Below, piece by piece: positions 18,691 through 28,947 of a stretch of DNA of 64,000 bases (position 1 is its first letter; each line of letters starts with the position of its first letter). This DNA is from an uncultured Ectothiorhodospiraceae bacterium (GTDB lineage Bacteria; Pseudomonadota; Gammaproteobacteria; Nevskiales; Oceanococcaceae). Below the pieces are notes generated by a model that saw only the letters and a program-made list of their open reading frames with translations, was not told the origin of the DNA and did no database searches. The stretch covers positions 124,001 through 188,000 of the forward strand of contig CAKZQS010000004.1 in assembly GCA_937141935.1 (NCBI GenBank), read 5' to 3'. The position numbers and the translations under genes are program-made.

Positions 18691-19167
18691 TTAGTGGTCG
18701 GCGCCGTCCTGGTGCACGTGGCCGTGCTCCAGCTCCTGGGCGGTGGCTTCGCGCACGTCGGTGATTTCCACATCGAAGTGCAGCGTCTGGCCGGCCAGCG
18801 GGTGGTTGCCATCGACGGTGACTTCTTCGTCCGCTACGGCGGTCACGGTCACCATGCGCGGGCCAGCCTGGGTTTCCGCGGTGAAGCGCATGCCCGGCTC
18901 GACTTTCTGGTCGCCAAAGGCCGAACGCGGCACCTGCTGCACCAGCTCGTCATGGGTTTCGCCATAGCCCTGCGCCGGGTCCACCACGGCCTGCACCTCG
19001 TCGCCGACGGCCTTGCCGTCCAGCGCCGATTCCAGGCCCGCGATGATGTTGTTGTGCCCGTGCAGGTAGGACAGCGGCTCACGGCCATCGGAGCTGTCCA
19101 GCGTTTCGCCCTCGGGGCTACGCAGGGTGTAATGGAAGCTGGCGACGCAGTCCTTGCTGATATTCAT
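18691..19167 (-). CDS. slyD: FKBP-type peptidyl-prolyl isomerase, SlyD-like
   Basis: 158 aa. The FKBP core is split by the insert-in-flap domain as in SlyD: the N-terminal [16 protein letters not shown], then [22 protein letters not shown], the insert ([27 protein letters not shown] begins it), and the closing [16 protein letters not shown] strand. The C-terminal tail is short but His-rich ([12 protein letters not shown]), a reduced form of the metal-binding tail of E. coli SlyD. It should fold prolines and act as a chaperone in the cytoplasm, possibly with nickel binding. GAGGATCCCC precedes the ATG at 19167. Confidence 0.93.
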   Translation of the reverse strand: MNISKDCVASFHYTLRSPEGETLDSSDGREPLSYLHGHNNIIAGLESALDGKAVGDEVQAVVDPAQGYGETHDELVQQVPRSAFGDQKVEPGMRFTAETQAGPRMVTVTAVADEEVTVDGNHPLAGQTLHFDVEITDVREATAQELEHGHVHQDGADH

Positions 19168-19279
19168 GGGGATCCTCGTTGGGGTGTTGCAGCCAACCTG
19201 ACCCACGACCAAGGCGTGCCGGCGACATATACAACAAAGCCCGCACGAGGGCGGGCGTTGTTGGCGGGTGGGAAGCCGC

Positions 19280-19450
19280 TTACTTGATCTTGGCTTCCTT
19301 GAACTCGACGTGCTTGCGCACGACGGGGTCGTATTTCTTGAACACGAACTTGTCGGGGGTGTTCCGCTTGTTCTTGTCCGTGGTGTAGTAGTAGCCAGTC
19401 CCGGCGCTGGAGACGAGCTTGATCTTGTCGCGGGCGTTGCTCTTGGCCAT
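19280..19450 (-). CDS. rpmG: 50S ribosomal protein L33
   Basis: 56 aa, a small gene. The translation begins [15 protein letters not shown] and contains the L33 signatures [13 protein letters not shown] and [19 protein letters not shown]. No cysteines occur, so this is the zinc-free form. It starts 3 bp after the rpmB stop and shares its promoter. It is a component of the large ribosomal subunit near the E site. Confidence 0.97.
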   Translation of the reverse strand: MAKSNARDKIKLVSSAGTGYYYTTDKNKRNTPDKFVFKKYDPVVRKHVEFKEAKIK

Positions 19451-19453
19451 GGT

Positions 19454-19690
19454 TTAGACCTTCTCTCCGTTGGCACGCAGCTCGGCAATCACGGTCTCGA
19501 TGCCGCGCTTGTCGATGATGCGCATGCCGTGGGTGGACACGCGCAGCGACACATAACGCTTCTCGCTTTCCAGCCAGAAACGCTTGTTGTGCAGGTTCGG
19601 CAGAAAGCGACGACGCGTCTTGCGGTTGGAGTGCGACACGTTGTTGCCGGTTTGCGGGCCCTTGCCCGTCACCTGACACACTCGGGACAT
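19454..19690 (-). CDS. rpmB: 50S ribosomal protein L28
   Basis: 78 aa with the canonical start [20 protein letters not shown] and the basic [17 protein letters not shown] stretch. It lacks the four-cysteine zinc site of C+ forms. AAGGA lies about 9 bp before the ATG. It is first in the rpmB-rpmG operon, the usual order, with radC upstream on the same strand. Confidence 0.97.
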   Translation of the reverse strand: MSRVCQVTGKGPQTGNNVSHSNRKTRRRFLPNLHNKRFWLESEKRYVSLRVSTHGMRIIDKRGIETVIAELRANGEKV

Positions 19691-19759
19691 GACGAATAAT
19701 CCTTGGATTGACTGGAAGGCCAGCGCCCAGACAGGGCTGCCGGCAGCAGCGAGCCGCCT

Positions 19760-19788
19760 TTTATAGCACGGCGCGGGGGCGCTTACAA
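19760..19788 (-). promoter_or_regulatory. Sigma70-type promoter of rpmB-rpmG
   Basis: On the minus strand TTGTAA (19788-19783) and TATAAA (19765-19760) are separated by exactly 17 bp. The pair sits 70 bp before the rpmB start, and the -35 hexamer overlaps the radC stop codon. It matches the consensus well for such a GC-rich genome. Confidence 0.75.
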
Positions 19789-20457
19789 CCACCCGCGCTC
19801 GGCAAAACTCACGTGCCGGGTGTCGCCGATGACGATGTGATCGAGCACGCGCACCTCGATCAGCCGCAGCGCCTCGCGCAGCCGGCTGGTGATGTCGCGG
19901 TCGGCCGCCGAGGGCTCGGCCACGCCCGAGGGGTGGTTGTGCGCGAGGATGACGGCGGCGGCATTGAGCTGCAGCGCGCGCCGCACCACCTCGCGCGGGT
20001 AAACGCTGGCCCCGCTGATGGTGCCCTGAAACATCTCGTCCAGGCGGATCAGGCGGTGGCGGTTGTCCAGCCACAGGCAACAGAACACCTCGGCCTGGCG
20101 CTCGCGCAAATGGCAGGCCAGCAGGTCCACCGCGGCGCGCGAGTCGGTCAGCGGGCCGGCCCGCTGCAGGCCCTGCGCCTGAAAGCGGCGGTTGATCTCC
20201 AGCATCGCCTGCACGGCAATGAACTTGGCCGGGCCCAGGCCGCGCTGGGCGCAAAAGGCTTCGCGCTCGGCGGTCATCAGGCCGCGCAGGCCATCGAAGT
20301 GACGCAGCAGGTCGCGCGACAGCGTCAGCACGTCGCGCCCGGCGCTGCCCACGCCCAGAAAGATCGCCAGCAGCTCGGCGTCGCTGAGCGCGCCGGCGCC
20401 GTAGCGCAGCAGGCGCTCCCGCGGCCGCTGGTCCAGTGGCCAGTCTCGCATCGCCAT
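19783..20457 (-). CDS. radC: RadC-family JAB/MPN-domain protein (UPF0758)
   Basis: 224 aa. An N-terminal helix-hairpin-helix-like region ([41 protein letters not shown]) precedes the JAB domain, whose metal-binding motif is [19 protein letters not shown] with an upstream Glu ([10 protein letters not shown]). Despite its name the family is not established as a repair protein; it is a predicted metal-dependent hydrolase. Position between coaBC and rpmB is the usual one in gammaproteobacteria. A second in-frame ATG two codons in is an equally possible start. Confidence 0.92.
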   Translation of the reverse strand: MAMRDWPLDQRPRERLLRYGAGALSDAELLAIFLGVGSAGRDVLTLSRDLLRHFDGLRGLMTAEREAFCAQRGLGPAKFIAVQAMLEINRRFQAQGLQRAGPLTDSRAAVDLLACHLRERQAEVFCCLWLDNRHRLIRLDEMFQGTISGASVYPREVVRRALQLNAAAVILAHNHPSGVAEPSAADRDITSRLREALRLIEVRVLDHIVIGDTRHVSFAERGWL

Positions 20458-20529
20458 CGCAATCGTCGCTCGTGAATAGTCGCTCGGGGCTGTGCGCTAC
20501 CATTTCGGGCTTTGGTTTCGGGGGCGGAC

Positions 20530-21743
20530 ATGGCCCGCAAGGTGCTACTTGGCGTCAGCGGCGGCATCGCGGCCTACAAGGCCTGCGAGCTGACGCGCCG
20601 CCTGCGCGAACGCGACTGCGAGGTGCAGGTCGTCATGACGGCCGGCGCGCAGCAGTTTGTCAGCGCGTTGAGCTTCCAGGCGCTCTCCGGCCGCAGCGTG
20701 CGCAGCGCGCTGTTCGACCCGGCCGCCGAGGCCGCCATGGGCCACATCGAGCTGGCCCGCTGGGCCGATGTGGTGCTGGTGGCCCCGGCCAGCGCGGACC
20801 TGATGGCGCGGGCGGCGGCGGGCATGGCCGACGATTTGCTGACAACGCTGCTGCTGGCCAGCCCCGCCCCGGTGGCGATGGCCCCGGCGATGAACCAGCA
20901 GATGTGGGCCCACCCGGCGGTGCAGCGCAATTGCGCCACCCTGCGCGGTGACGGTGTGCGCCTGCTGGGCCCGGGCGTGGGCGACCAGGCCTGTGGCGAC
21001 GTGGGCGCCGGGCGCATGCTGGAGCCGGCCGAAATCCTGGACGGCATTGCCGACTGGCTCGACGGCAGTGTCGGGCCAAGCCGCGCCGCTGCAGCGGGGC
21101 CGCTGGCCGGCCGCCAGGTGCTGCTGACCGCCGGCCCCACCCGCGAGGCCATCGACCCCGTGCGCTTCATTTCCAACCGCTCCTCGGGGCGCATGGGCTT
21201 TGCGCTGGCCGAGGCCTTCGCCCGCGCCGGCGCGCAGGTCACGCTGGTGCACGGCCCCGGCGCGCTGGCCGTGCCCGCCGCCGTCCAGGGCGTGGCGGTG
21301 GAGAGTGCGGCGCAGATGCACGCCGCGGTGCTGGAGCGGGTGGCGACGGCGGACATCTTCATCGGCTGCGCCGCCGTGGCCGACTACCGGCCGGCCGAGG
21401 TCGCCGCGCAGAAACAAAAGAAGGCCGCGCAGGCCCAGACGCTGCAGCTGGAGCGCACACCGGACATCCTGGCCGACGTCACGGCGCGCCGGCCGGAGCT
21501 CTTTGCCGTGGGCTTTGCGGCCGAGACCGAGCAGGTCGAGCACTACGCCCGCGGCAAGCTGGAAAAGAAGCGCCTGGCGCTGATCTGCGCCAACCTGGTC
21601 GGCGCGGGGCAGGGCTTCGACGTCGCCGACAACACGCTGCAGGTGCTTTGGTCCGGCGGCCAGACGCAGCTGGGCCCCGCGCCCAAGACCGAGGTTGCCA
21701 CGCAGCTGGTCGACCTGATCACCACGCATTACAACGAACGCGC

Positions 21744-21747
<4 letters not shown>
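20530..21747 (+). CDS. coaBC: Bifunctional phosphopantothenoylcysteine decarboxylase/phosphopantothenate-cysteine ligase
   Basis: 405 aa. The CoaC half (1-190) is a flavoprotein decarboxylase: [14 protein letters not shown], the substrate motif PAMNQQMW and the flexible-loop cysteine in [11 protein letters not shown]. The CoaB half starts at about 195 with [19 protein letters not shown] and has SSGRMG and the [10 protein letters not shown] lysine stretch. It makes 4'-phosphopantetheine in coenzyme A synthesis. GGGGGCGG precedes the ATG at 20530. The stop overlaps the dut start (ATGA), giving a coaBC-dut-argB operon. Confidence 0.96.
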
Positions 21748-23155
<1,408 letters not shown>

Positions 23156-23161
23156 CGCCCA

Positions 23162-23181
23162 CCGGCGCGGATTCGCGCCGG
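23162..23181. terminator. Hairpin between argB and the convergent DUF4124 gene
   Basis: A perfect 8-bp stem CCGGCGCG/CGCGCCGG around GATT, directly after the tandem repeat. It could end transcripts from both sides; no clear T-run. Confidence 0.5.
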
Positions 23182-23214
23182 CTGCATCGCGCCCGGAATG
23201 ACGCGCGCCGGTGA

Positions 23215-23868
23215 TTACTCGCGGTAGGCGCTGCGGCTATCCAGCAGCTCGGCCAGCCGGGCGCGGTCGCGCGCGAAGTCGGCGGCCACGTTCTCGCGCT
23301 CGCGCTCGACCGACACGATGCGGCGGCGGGCCTCGGCGTGGGTGTCCTCGAAGGCGGCGATCTGCGACTGCAGCTTTTCCGGCACCGGGCGGCCGTTGGA
23401 TTCGATACGCGCGGCGCGTTGCTGCAGCACCTCCAGCGCATTCAGCGCCTCTTGCTGCGACTTGCGCGCGTTGACGATCTGGCCGTCCATGATCGCCAGG
23501 CGGTCGTCGCGCGCGCGTTCCAGCGCGCCGACGGTGGGGTAGGTGCTGAGCAAGAAGGAGTCGTAGCGGGCCTGCTCGGCCTCCTGCTGGCGCTGCTGCT
23601 CGCGGGCGATGCGGGCGCGCTCCTCGGCGGCGCGCTCGTCGGCGGTCTTCTCGCGCGAGCGCACGTCCACCGTCTGCCCCTGCTGGTTCAGCTTGGAGCG
23701 CTCGTTCTTGGCGTATTTGGCCGGGATCTTGTCGCCGTAGTGCACGCGGCCTTCGTCGTCGACCCAGCGGTAGATCTGGGCGGCGGCCGGCGCGGCCAGC
23801 AGGCAGGCAAGCAGTGCCGCGAGGATGCGTGCGGCGCGCGGGGAGGAGGGTGCAAACATGGTCTTCAT
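23215..23868 (-). CDS. Exported DUF4124-domain protein with coiled coil
   Basis: 217 aa. After an export signal (residues about 8-32, ending APAAAQ) comes the DUF4124 motif IYRWVDDEGRVHYGDKIP. The rest is a long, charged, mostly helical segment rich in Glu, Arg and Ala (residues about 60-215) predicted as a coiled coil. Function is not known. A gene of this type lies between argB and pyrE in Pseudomonas as well. Start is uncertain between ATG 23868 and an in-frame ATG at 23859; both leave the signal intact. Confidence 0.85.
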   Translation of the reverse strand: MKTMFAPSSPRAARILAALLACLLAAPAAAQIYRWVDDEGRVHYGDKIPAKYAKNERSKLNQQGQTVDVRSREKTADERAAEERARIAREQQRQQEAEQARYDSFLLSTYPTVGALERARDDRLAIMDGQIVNARKSQQEALNALEVLQQRAARIESNGRPVPEKLQSQIAAFEDTHAEARRRIVSVERERENVAADFARDRARLAELLDSRSAYRE

Positions 23869-23943
23869 CGTGGCGCGGTCTCCGCTTCTCACTATACGCC
23901 CCTGCAAGGGCGGCCCCGGGGCGGCGGCCCCGGGACGGATGCC

Positions 23944-24600
23944 TCAGTCGGCGGCGACGCCCCATTGGGCGCGGTAATCGCGCACCGCCGCGGCGTGCTC
24001 GCTGTCGGACAGCCAGGATTCCAGGTCGTTCAGGCCGGCAATCGAAAACACCTTCAGGCCCTGCTCCTGGGCCAGCTCCTGGGCCGTCGAGCGCGGGCCC
24101 TGGCCGCGCTCCTGGCGGTCAAAGGCCAGCAGGGCCGCGACCGGCTCGGCGCCGGCGGCGCGCAGCTGGCTGATCGCCTGGCGCAGCGCGGTGCCGGCGG
24201 TCAGCACGTCGTCCAGGATTACCACCCGGCCGGCCGGTTCGCCGACCAGCAGCCCGCCTTCGCCGTGGTCCTTGGCCTCCTTGCGGTTATAGGCGAAGGG
24301 CACATCGCGGCCGCGGCGGGCCAGTTCGGTGGCCACGGCGGCCGCCAGCGGGATGCCCTTGTAGGCCGGGCCGAACAGGCCATCGAAGTCGAGCCCCGAG
24401 GCCAGCAGCGTATCGGCGTAGCAGGCGGCCAGCTCGGCCAGCGCGGCGCCACTGCTGATGCGGCCCAGGTTGAAGAAATAGGGGCTGCTGCGGCCCGACT
24501 TGAGCGCAAACTCGCCGAACTGCAGCACCTGGGTGCGCGCGGCCAGGGCCAGGAAACGCTCGGTGGGGGCGGCGGGGTCGTTGGTGGCGGCGCCGGTCAT
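23944..24600 (-). CDS. pyrE: Orotate phosphoribosyltransferase
   Basis: 218 aa. Converts orotate and PRPP to OMP in pyrimidine synthesis. The PRPP loop is VVILDDVLTAGTALRQA; other family segments are FALKSGRSSPYFFNLG, GPAYKGIPLAAAVA and YNRKEAKDHGEGG, the catalytic flexible loop. Length is normal. It is divergent from the exonuclease III gene with 65 bp between the starts, the arrangement seen for pyrE and crc in Pseudomonas. Confidence 0.97.
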   Translation of the reverse strand: MTGAATNDPAAPTERFLALAARTQVLQFGEFALKSGRSSPYFFNLGRISSGAALAELAACYADTLLASGLDFDGLFGPAYKGIPLAAAVATELARRGRDVPFAYNRKEAKDHGEGGLLVGEPAGRVVILDDVLTAGTALRQAISQLRAAGAEPVAALLAFDRQERGQGPRSTAQELAQEQGLKVFSIAGLNDLESWLSDSEHAAAVRDYRAQWGVAAD

Positions 24601-24665
24601 GGCAGCAGGGGGTGCGGGACGGCCCGTATGATAACGGCCGACTCACGCCGCGGGGCCGGCACCTG

Positions 24666-25436
24666 ATGCGGATCATCACCGCCAACGTCAACGGGCTGCG
24701 CAGCGCCGCCCGCAAGGGATTTTTCGACTGGTTGGAGGGCTGCGGCGCCGACGTCGTCTGCCTGCAGGAGGTCCGCGCCAGCGCGGCCCAGGTCGAGGAG
24801 GTGGGCGGCAAGCCGCCCGGCTGGCATGTCTACCAGCGCGAGGCGGAAAAGCCGGGCTACAGCGGCGTGGCCATCTACAGCCGCGAGCCGGCGCGCGAGG
24901 TGGTCGACCACTTCAACTGCGCCGAATTCGATGCCGAGGGGCGCTACGTCGAGGCGCGCTTCGACGGCCTGCGCGTGGTGTCCGCCTACCTGCCCTCGGG
25001 CAGTTCCGGGCCGGAGCGGCAGGCCGCCAAGTACCGTTTTCTGGACGAGTTCGCGCTGCACCTGGACAAGCTGGCCCGCGGCCGCGACGAGGTGGTGCTG
25101 TGCGGCGACTGGAACATCGCCCACACCCCCATCGACATCTGCAACGACAAGGGCAACCGGCGCAATTCGGGCTTTCTGCCGGCCGAGCGCGGCTGGCTGA
25201 CCGAGGTGCTGGGCCGTGGCTGGGTCGATGCCTTCCGCCAGCTCTACCCGGCGGAGGAACCGGGCGGCTACACCTGGTGGTCCAACCGCGGCCAGGCCTT
25301 CGCCAAGAACGTGGGCTGGCGTATCGACTACCAGCTGGTCACCACCGGCCTGGCCGCGCGCCTGACGCGCGCCGAGGTCTACAAGGCGCAGCGTTTTTCC
25401 GACCACGCGCCCTTGATCGTCGATTACGCCGACTGA
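24666..25436 (+). CDS. xth: Exodeoxyribonuclease III family enzyme
   Basis: 256 aa. EEP-fold AP endonuclease/exonuclease. Catalytic residues are all present: N7 in TANVNGLRSA, E in CLQEVRA, Y in AYLPSGSS, D and N in CGDWNIAH, D in WRIDYQL, and D-H in RFSDHAPL. This matters because its position beside pyrE is that of Pseudomonas Crc, a nuclease-dead relative; here the active site is intact, so DNA repair is the better call. It heads a plus-strand run into the ampG-like gene, 16 bp downstream. Confidence 0.92.
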   Translation: MRIITANVNGLRSAARKGFFDWLEGCGADVVCLQEVRASAAQVEEVGGKPPGWHVYQREAEKPGYSGVAIYSREPAREVVDHFNCAEFDAEGRYVEARFDGLRVVSAYLPSGSSGPERQAAKYRFLDEFALHLDKLARGRDEVVLCGDWNIAHTPIDICNDKGNRRNSGFLPAERGWLTEVLGRGWVDAFRQLYPAEEPGGYTWWSNRGQAFAKNVGWRIDYQLVTTGLAARLTRAEVYKAQRFSDHAPLIVDYAD

Positions 25437-25452
25437 GCCGGAGCCCGACCCG

Positions 25453-26775
25453 ATGAGCACGCCCGCGCCGCCCCCACCTCCCCCGCAGCAGGGCTGGCGC
25501 GCCGCGCTGGCCGCCTACCGCGAGCCCGCAGTGGCGGCGATGCTGTTCCTGGGCTTCTCCGCCGGGCTGCCCTTTTTGCTGGTGTTCTCCACCTTGTCGG
25601 CCTGGCTGGCCCAGCTCGACGTGGCCAAGAGCACCATCGGCGCCTTCGCCTGGGTGGGCCTGACCTATTCGATCAAGGTCTTCTGGGCGCCGGTGATCGA
25701 CCGCCTGCCGCTGCCTCTGCTGGGCCGGCGCCGCGGCTGGATGCTGCTGGCGCAGCTGGGCATCATCGCGGGCCTGCTGGGCATCGCCGGCACCGACCCG
25801 GCGCAGGACCTGGGCCTGCTGGCCGCCTGGGCGCTGGTGGTGGCCTTTTCCTCGGCCACGCAGGACATCGTCGTCGACGCCTGGCGGATCGAGGCCGCAC
25901 CGGCCGAGAAGCAGGGTGCGCTGGCCGCCAGTTACCAGCTTGGCTACCGCATCGCGCTGATCGTGGCCGGCGCCGGCGCCCTGCTGGTGGCCTCGCAGGC
26001 CGGCTGGCCGGCGGCCTACCGCACGATGGCCGCCTGCGGCCTGGTCGGCGTCGTCACTACGCTGTGCATCCGTGACCACGCCGGGGCGCTGGTCAAGGGC
26101 GAGGGTCGCGACGTGCTGGGCTGGTTTCGCAAGGCGATCATCGGCCCCTTCGCCGACTTCTTCGCCCGCAACGGCCTGGCCACCGGCGCGCTGATCCTGG
26201 CCTTCGTCGGCAGCTTCCGGCTGACCGACATCACGATGGGCGTGATGGCCAACCCCTTCTACCTGGACATGGGCTACACGCTGGCCGAGATCGCCTTCGT
26301 GGCCAAGGGCTACGGCGTGTTCATGACCATTGCCGGGGCCATGCTCGGCGGCGTGCTGGTGGCCCGCTTCGGCGCGCCGCGTTCGCTGATCATCGGCGGG
26401 CTGCTGGTCATCGCCACCAACCTGACCTTCGCCGCGCTGGCGCTGTATGGCGAGCCGGCGCTGGCGGGGCTGGTGGTGGTCATCAGCGCCGACAACCTGG
26501 CCAGCGGCCTGGCCGGCACGGCCTTCATCGCCTACCTCTCGGGGCTGACCAGCGTCGCCTACACGGCCACGCAGTACGCCCTGTTTTCCTCGCTGTTCAC
26601 GCTGCCGGGCAAGCTGCTGGCCGGCGGATCGGGACTTGTGGTGGAAGGACTCGGCTATGTCGGCTTTTTCCTGTATACGTCGCTGCTCGGGCTGCCGGCG
26701 CTGCTGATGATCTGGCTGTTGCTGCGCCGCCTGCCCAAGCCGGCCCCCGCGCCCGCCGCGGCGGCCACCGACTGA
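25453..26775 (+). CDS. ampG: AmpG-like muropeptide permease (MFS)
   Basis: 440 aa, about 12 membrane segments with a Pro-rich cytoplasmic N-terminus. AmpG-type features: FLGFSAGLPFLLVFSTLSAWL in helix 1, then VGLTYSIKVFWAPVIDRLP and GRRRGWMLLAQ, and FSSATQDIVVDAWRIE. AmpG imports anhydromuropeptides from the periplasm for cell-wall recycling. It lies 16 bp after the exonuclease gene and 34 bp before the amidoligase gene, and may be cotranscribed with both. Assignment to AmpG rather than another MFS branch rests on these motifs. Confidence 0.88.
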   Translation: MSTPAPPPPPPQQGWRAALAAYREPAVAAMLFLGFSAGLPFLLVFSTLSAWLAQLDVAKSTIGAFAWVGLTYSIKVFWAPVIDRLPLPLLGRRRGWMLLAQLGIIAGLLGIAGTDPAQDLGLLAAWALVVAFSSATQDIVVDAWRIEAAPAEKQGALAASYQLGYRIALIVAGAGALLVASQAGWPAAYRTMAACGLVGVVTTLCIRDHAGALVKGEGRDVLGWFRKAIIGPFADFFARNGLATGALILAFVGSFRLTDITMGVMANPFYLDMGYTLAEIAFVAKGYGVFMTIAGAMLGGVLVARFGAPRSLIIGGLLVIATNLTFAALALYGEPALAGLVVVISADNLASGLAGTAFIAYLSGLTSVAYTATQYALFSSLFTLPGKLLAGGSGLVVEGLGYVGFFLYTSLLGLPALLMIWLLLRRLPKPAPAPAAAATD

Positions 26776-26809
26776 GCCCGCCATCCCCCACTTGCCCGAG
26801 GACACGCCG

Positions 26810-27835
26810 ATGCCCCGCCCCGACCGCGCGCAATACCGTCGCCAGGCCTGGCCGCGGCCGTTGCTGGACCGCAATCCGCAGGGCGACCCGCGGCGCCTGG
26901 GCGCCGAGCTGGAGTTCATCGGCGTGACGCCGCAGGACGCCGCCGAGGAAGTGCGGCGGCTGTTCGGCGGCGAGCTGGACCCGATCTCCGACTACGAGAT
27001 CGCCGTGCGCGACACCCGCCACGGCGACTACAACGTCGAGCTGGACATGACCTACCTCAAGGAGCGTGGCCGCAAGCGCGACGCGGAGGGCGGCTCGCTG
27101 GAGGACGTGGCCGAGGAGGTGGCCGAGGGCGTCATCGCCCTGGTGGCCAAGCAGCTGGTGCCGGTGGAGATCGTGACCCCGCCGATCCCGATGAACGATC
27201 TGTGGGAGCTGGAGGACCTGGTGCGCGCGGTGCGCAAGCTCGGCGGCAAGGGCACCACGCACTCGCCGCAATACGCCTTCGGCCTGCATTTCAACCCCGA
27301 ACTGCCGGCGCTGGATGGCGAAACGCTGCGCCGCTACCTGCAGGCCTTTTTGTGCCTGTACCCCTGGCTGCTGCGGCGTTCCGACGTGGACCTGAGCCGG
27401 CGCATCACCCCCTACATCGACCCCTTCCCGCGCAGCTACCTGAAGCTGGTGCTGCAGCCGGATTACGTGCCCGACCGCGCCACGCTGATCGATGACTACC
27501 TGGAGCACAACGCCACGCGCAACCGCGCGCTGGACATGCTGCCGGTGTTCAAGCACGTCGACGAGGAGCGGGTGCTGGCGGTGGTCGACGACCGCCGGGT
27601 CAAGTCGCGGCCCACGCTGCATTACCGCCTGCCCAACTGCCAGCTCGACGAGCCCGAATGGCAGCTGGTGCACCCCTGGCGGGATTTGCTGCAGCTCGAT
27701 GCGCTGGCCGCGCAGCCCAAGGTGCTGGCGGAGGCCTGCGCCTATTGCTACGAGCGCGCCGACAGCCTGCGCGAGTGGCTGTTTGGCAACTGGGCGGAGA
27801 CCGCCTACGACTGGGTGCTGCCGGAGCTGCTGTGA
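26810..27835 (+). CDS. Amidoligase-family enzyme (ATP-dependent carboxylate-amine ligase)
   Basis: 341 aa. Matches the Amidoligase_2 (COOH-NH2 ligase) family: the metal-binding strand RLGAELEFIGV, then YNVELDMTYL, VEIVTPPIPMNDL, and GTTHSPQYAFGLHFNPEL with the late His/Asn. The family is related to glutamine synthetase and glutamate-cysteine ligase and is predicted to form amide bonds on small peptides. The substrate is unknown. GAGGA precedes the ATG at 26810; a TTG 18 bp upstream is less likely. Its TGA overlaps the GTG of the next gene (GTGA). Such genes are known to pair with class-I amidotransferase-like genes, as here. Confidence 0.87.
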   Translation: MPRPDRAQYRRQAWPRPLLDRNPQGDPRRLGAELEFIGVTPQDAAEEVRRLFGGELDPISDYEIAVRDTRHGDYNVELDMTYLKERGRKRDAEGGSLEDVAEEVAEGVIALVAKQLVPVEIVTPPIPMNDLWELEDLVRAVRKLGGKGTTHSPQYAFGLHFNPELPALDGETLRRYLQAFLCLYPWLLRRSDVDLSRRITPYIDPFPRSYLKLVLQPDYVPDRATLIDDYLEHNATRNRALDMLPVFKHVDEERVLAVVDDRRVKSRPTLHYRLPNCQLDEPEWQLVHPWRDLLQLDALAAQPKVLAEACAYCYERADSLREWLFGNWAETAYDWVLPELL

Positions 27836-28500
27836 GTCGACCGCTGGTGGCCGTGACCGGCCCGGATACCTGGTTGCCGCTGGCCTGGTGGTTCATCGCC
27901 TGGGCCCTGCGCCGCGCCGGCGCCGAGCCCGTGCGGCTGACGCCCGAGCGGCCGCAGCCGCCGCGCCCGCCGGATGCGGTGGTCATCAGCGGCGGCGATG
28001 ACATCGACCCCGGGCTGTACCTGCCCGACGCGCCGGACGTGGCCCCGATGGACCCGGCGCGGGATCGCTTCGAGATCGGCATGATCGAACAGAGCCTGGG
28101 CCGCGGCGTGCCCCTGCTGGGCATCTGTCGCGGCGCACAGCTGATCAACATCGTGCGCGGCGGCCGGCTGCACACCGACCTGCGGCGCATCCGCCGGCAC
28201 ACCTCGAACCGGCGCACGCCCTTCCCGGCGAAGACGCTCAAGGTCGTCGGCGGCTCGGCGCTGGCCGGCATCCTCGAGCGCGAGCAGGCGCGCATCAACA
28301 GCCTGCATCACCAGGCCGTCAGCGACCTGGGCGAGGGGCTGCGCGTCGTCGGCCGCGACCTGGACGAGATCGTGCAGGCCGTGGAGGACCCGGAGCACCG
28401 CTTCCTGCTGGGGGTGCAGTGGCACCCGGAGTACCTGCCGCAGCACGCCTGGCAGCGGCGGATCTTCGCCACGCTGGTCGACCGCACCCAGCCGGCGTGA
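27832..28500 (+). CDS. Gamma-glutamyl hydrolase-like class-I glutamine amidotransferase (peptidase C26)
   Basis: 222 aa from a GTG start inside the amidoligase stop (GTGA). Nucleophile Cys in LLGICRGAQLINI and the His-Glu pair in GVQWHPEYLP complete the class-I triad; VVISGGDDIDPGLY is the family's oxyanion region, as in PuuD-type gamma-glutamyl-GABA hydrolases. It should cleave gamma-glutamyl amide bonds, or pass ammonia to a partner. Tight coupling to the amidoligase suggests both act on one product, one making and one breaking or donating to the amide. Confidence 0.9.
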   Translation: MSRPLVAVTGPDTWLPLAWWFIAWALRRAGAEPVRLTPERPQPPRPPDAVVISGGDDIDPGLYLPDAPDVAPMDPARDRFEIGMIEQSLGRGVPLLGICRGAQLINIVRGGRLHTDLRRIRRHTSNRRTPFPAKTLKVVGGSALAGILEREQARINSLHHQAVSDLGEGLRVVGRDLDEIVQAVEDPEHRFLLGVQWHPEYLPQHAWQRRIFATLVDRTQPA

Positions 28501-28919
28501 ACGCCTACCTGATCGTCTTCGCCAGCGCCTTTGGCGCGGCGACGATTCTGCCCTTTTATTCCGAGGTGGTCGTGCTGGCCTATCAGCAGCAGGGCTACCC
28601 GGCCGGGCCGCTGTGGCTGGCGGCCACCAGCGGCAACACGCTCGGTGCCGTGCTGAACTGGTGGATCGGCCGCGAGCTGACCCGCTTCCAGGGCCGGCGC
28701 TGGTTCCCGGTCAGCGCGGCCGCGCTGCAACGCGCCCAGGAGCGCTTTGCCCGCTGGGGCCAGTGGTCGCTGCTGATGGCCTGGCTGCCGGTAGGCGGCG
28801 ACGCGCTGACCTTCATCGGCGGGCTGATGCGGGTGCGCCTGCTGCCCTTCGTGCTGCTGGTCGGCGCCGGCAAGGGCGCGCGCTACGCGGTGCTGCTCGG
28901 CGGCGGCAGCCAGTTTTAG
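28497..28919 (+). CDS. YqaA-like small membrane protein (DedA-related)
   Basis: 140 aa from a GTG start overlapping the previous stop (GTGA). Hydrophobic helices surround a DedA/SNARE-associated-type core: AATILPFYSEVVVLAYQ, TSGNTLGAVLNWWIGREL and WLPVGGDALTFIGGLMRV, the last resembling the conserved G-D-x-x-x-x-xG motif. YqaA proteins are about this size. DedA relatives are thought to move lipids across the membrane; YqaA function itself is not settled. It is the last gene of the amidoligase cassette. Confidence 0.85.
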   Translation: MNAYLIVFASAFGAATILPFYSEVVVLAYQQQGYPAGPLWLAATSGNTLGAVLNWWIGRELTRFQGRRWFPVSAAALQRAQERFARWGQWSLLMAWLPVGGDALTFIGGLMRVRLLPFVLLVGAGKGARYAVLLGGGSQF

Positions 28920-28947
28920 CGGCCGTTCCCCTCGCTGATTTCGGCGC

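Noticed and set aside
24666-25436. Crc global regulator, judged by its place beside pyrE
   Set aside because: All exonuclease III catalytic residues are intact, whereas Crc is catalytically inactive.
25339-26919. 526-codon minus-strand frame opposite the ampG-like gene
   Set aside because: Antisense to a clear MFS permease with twelve membrane segments; the frame is Gln/Gly/Arg-rich.
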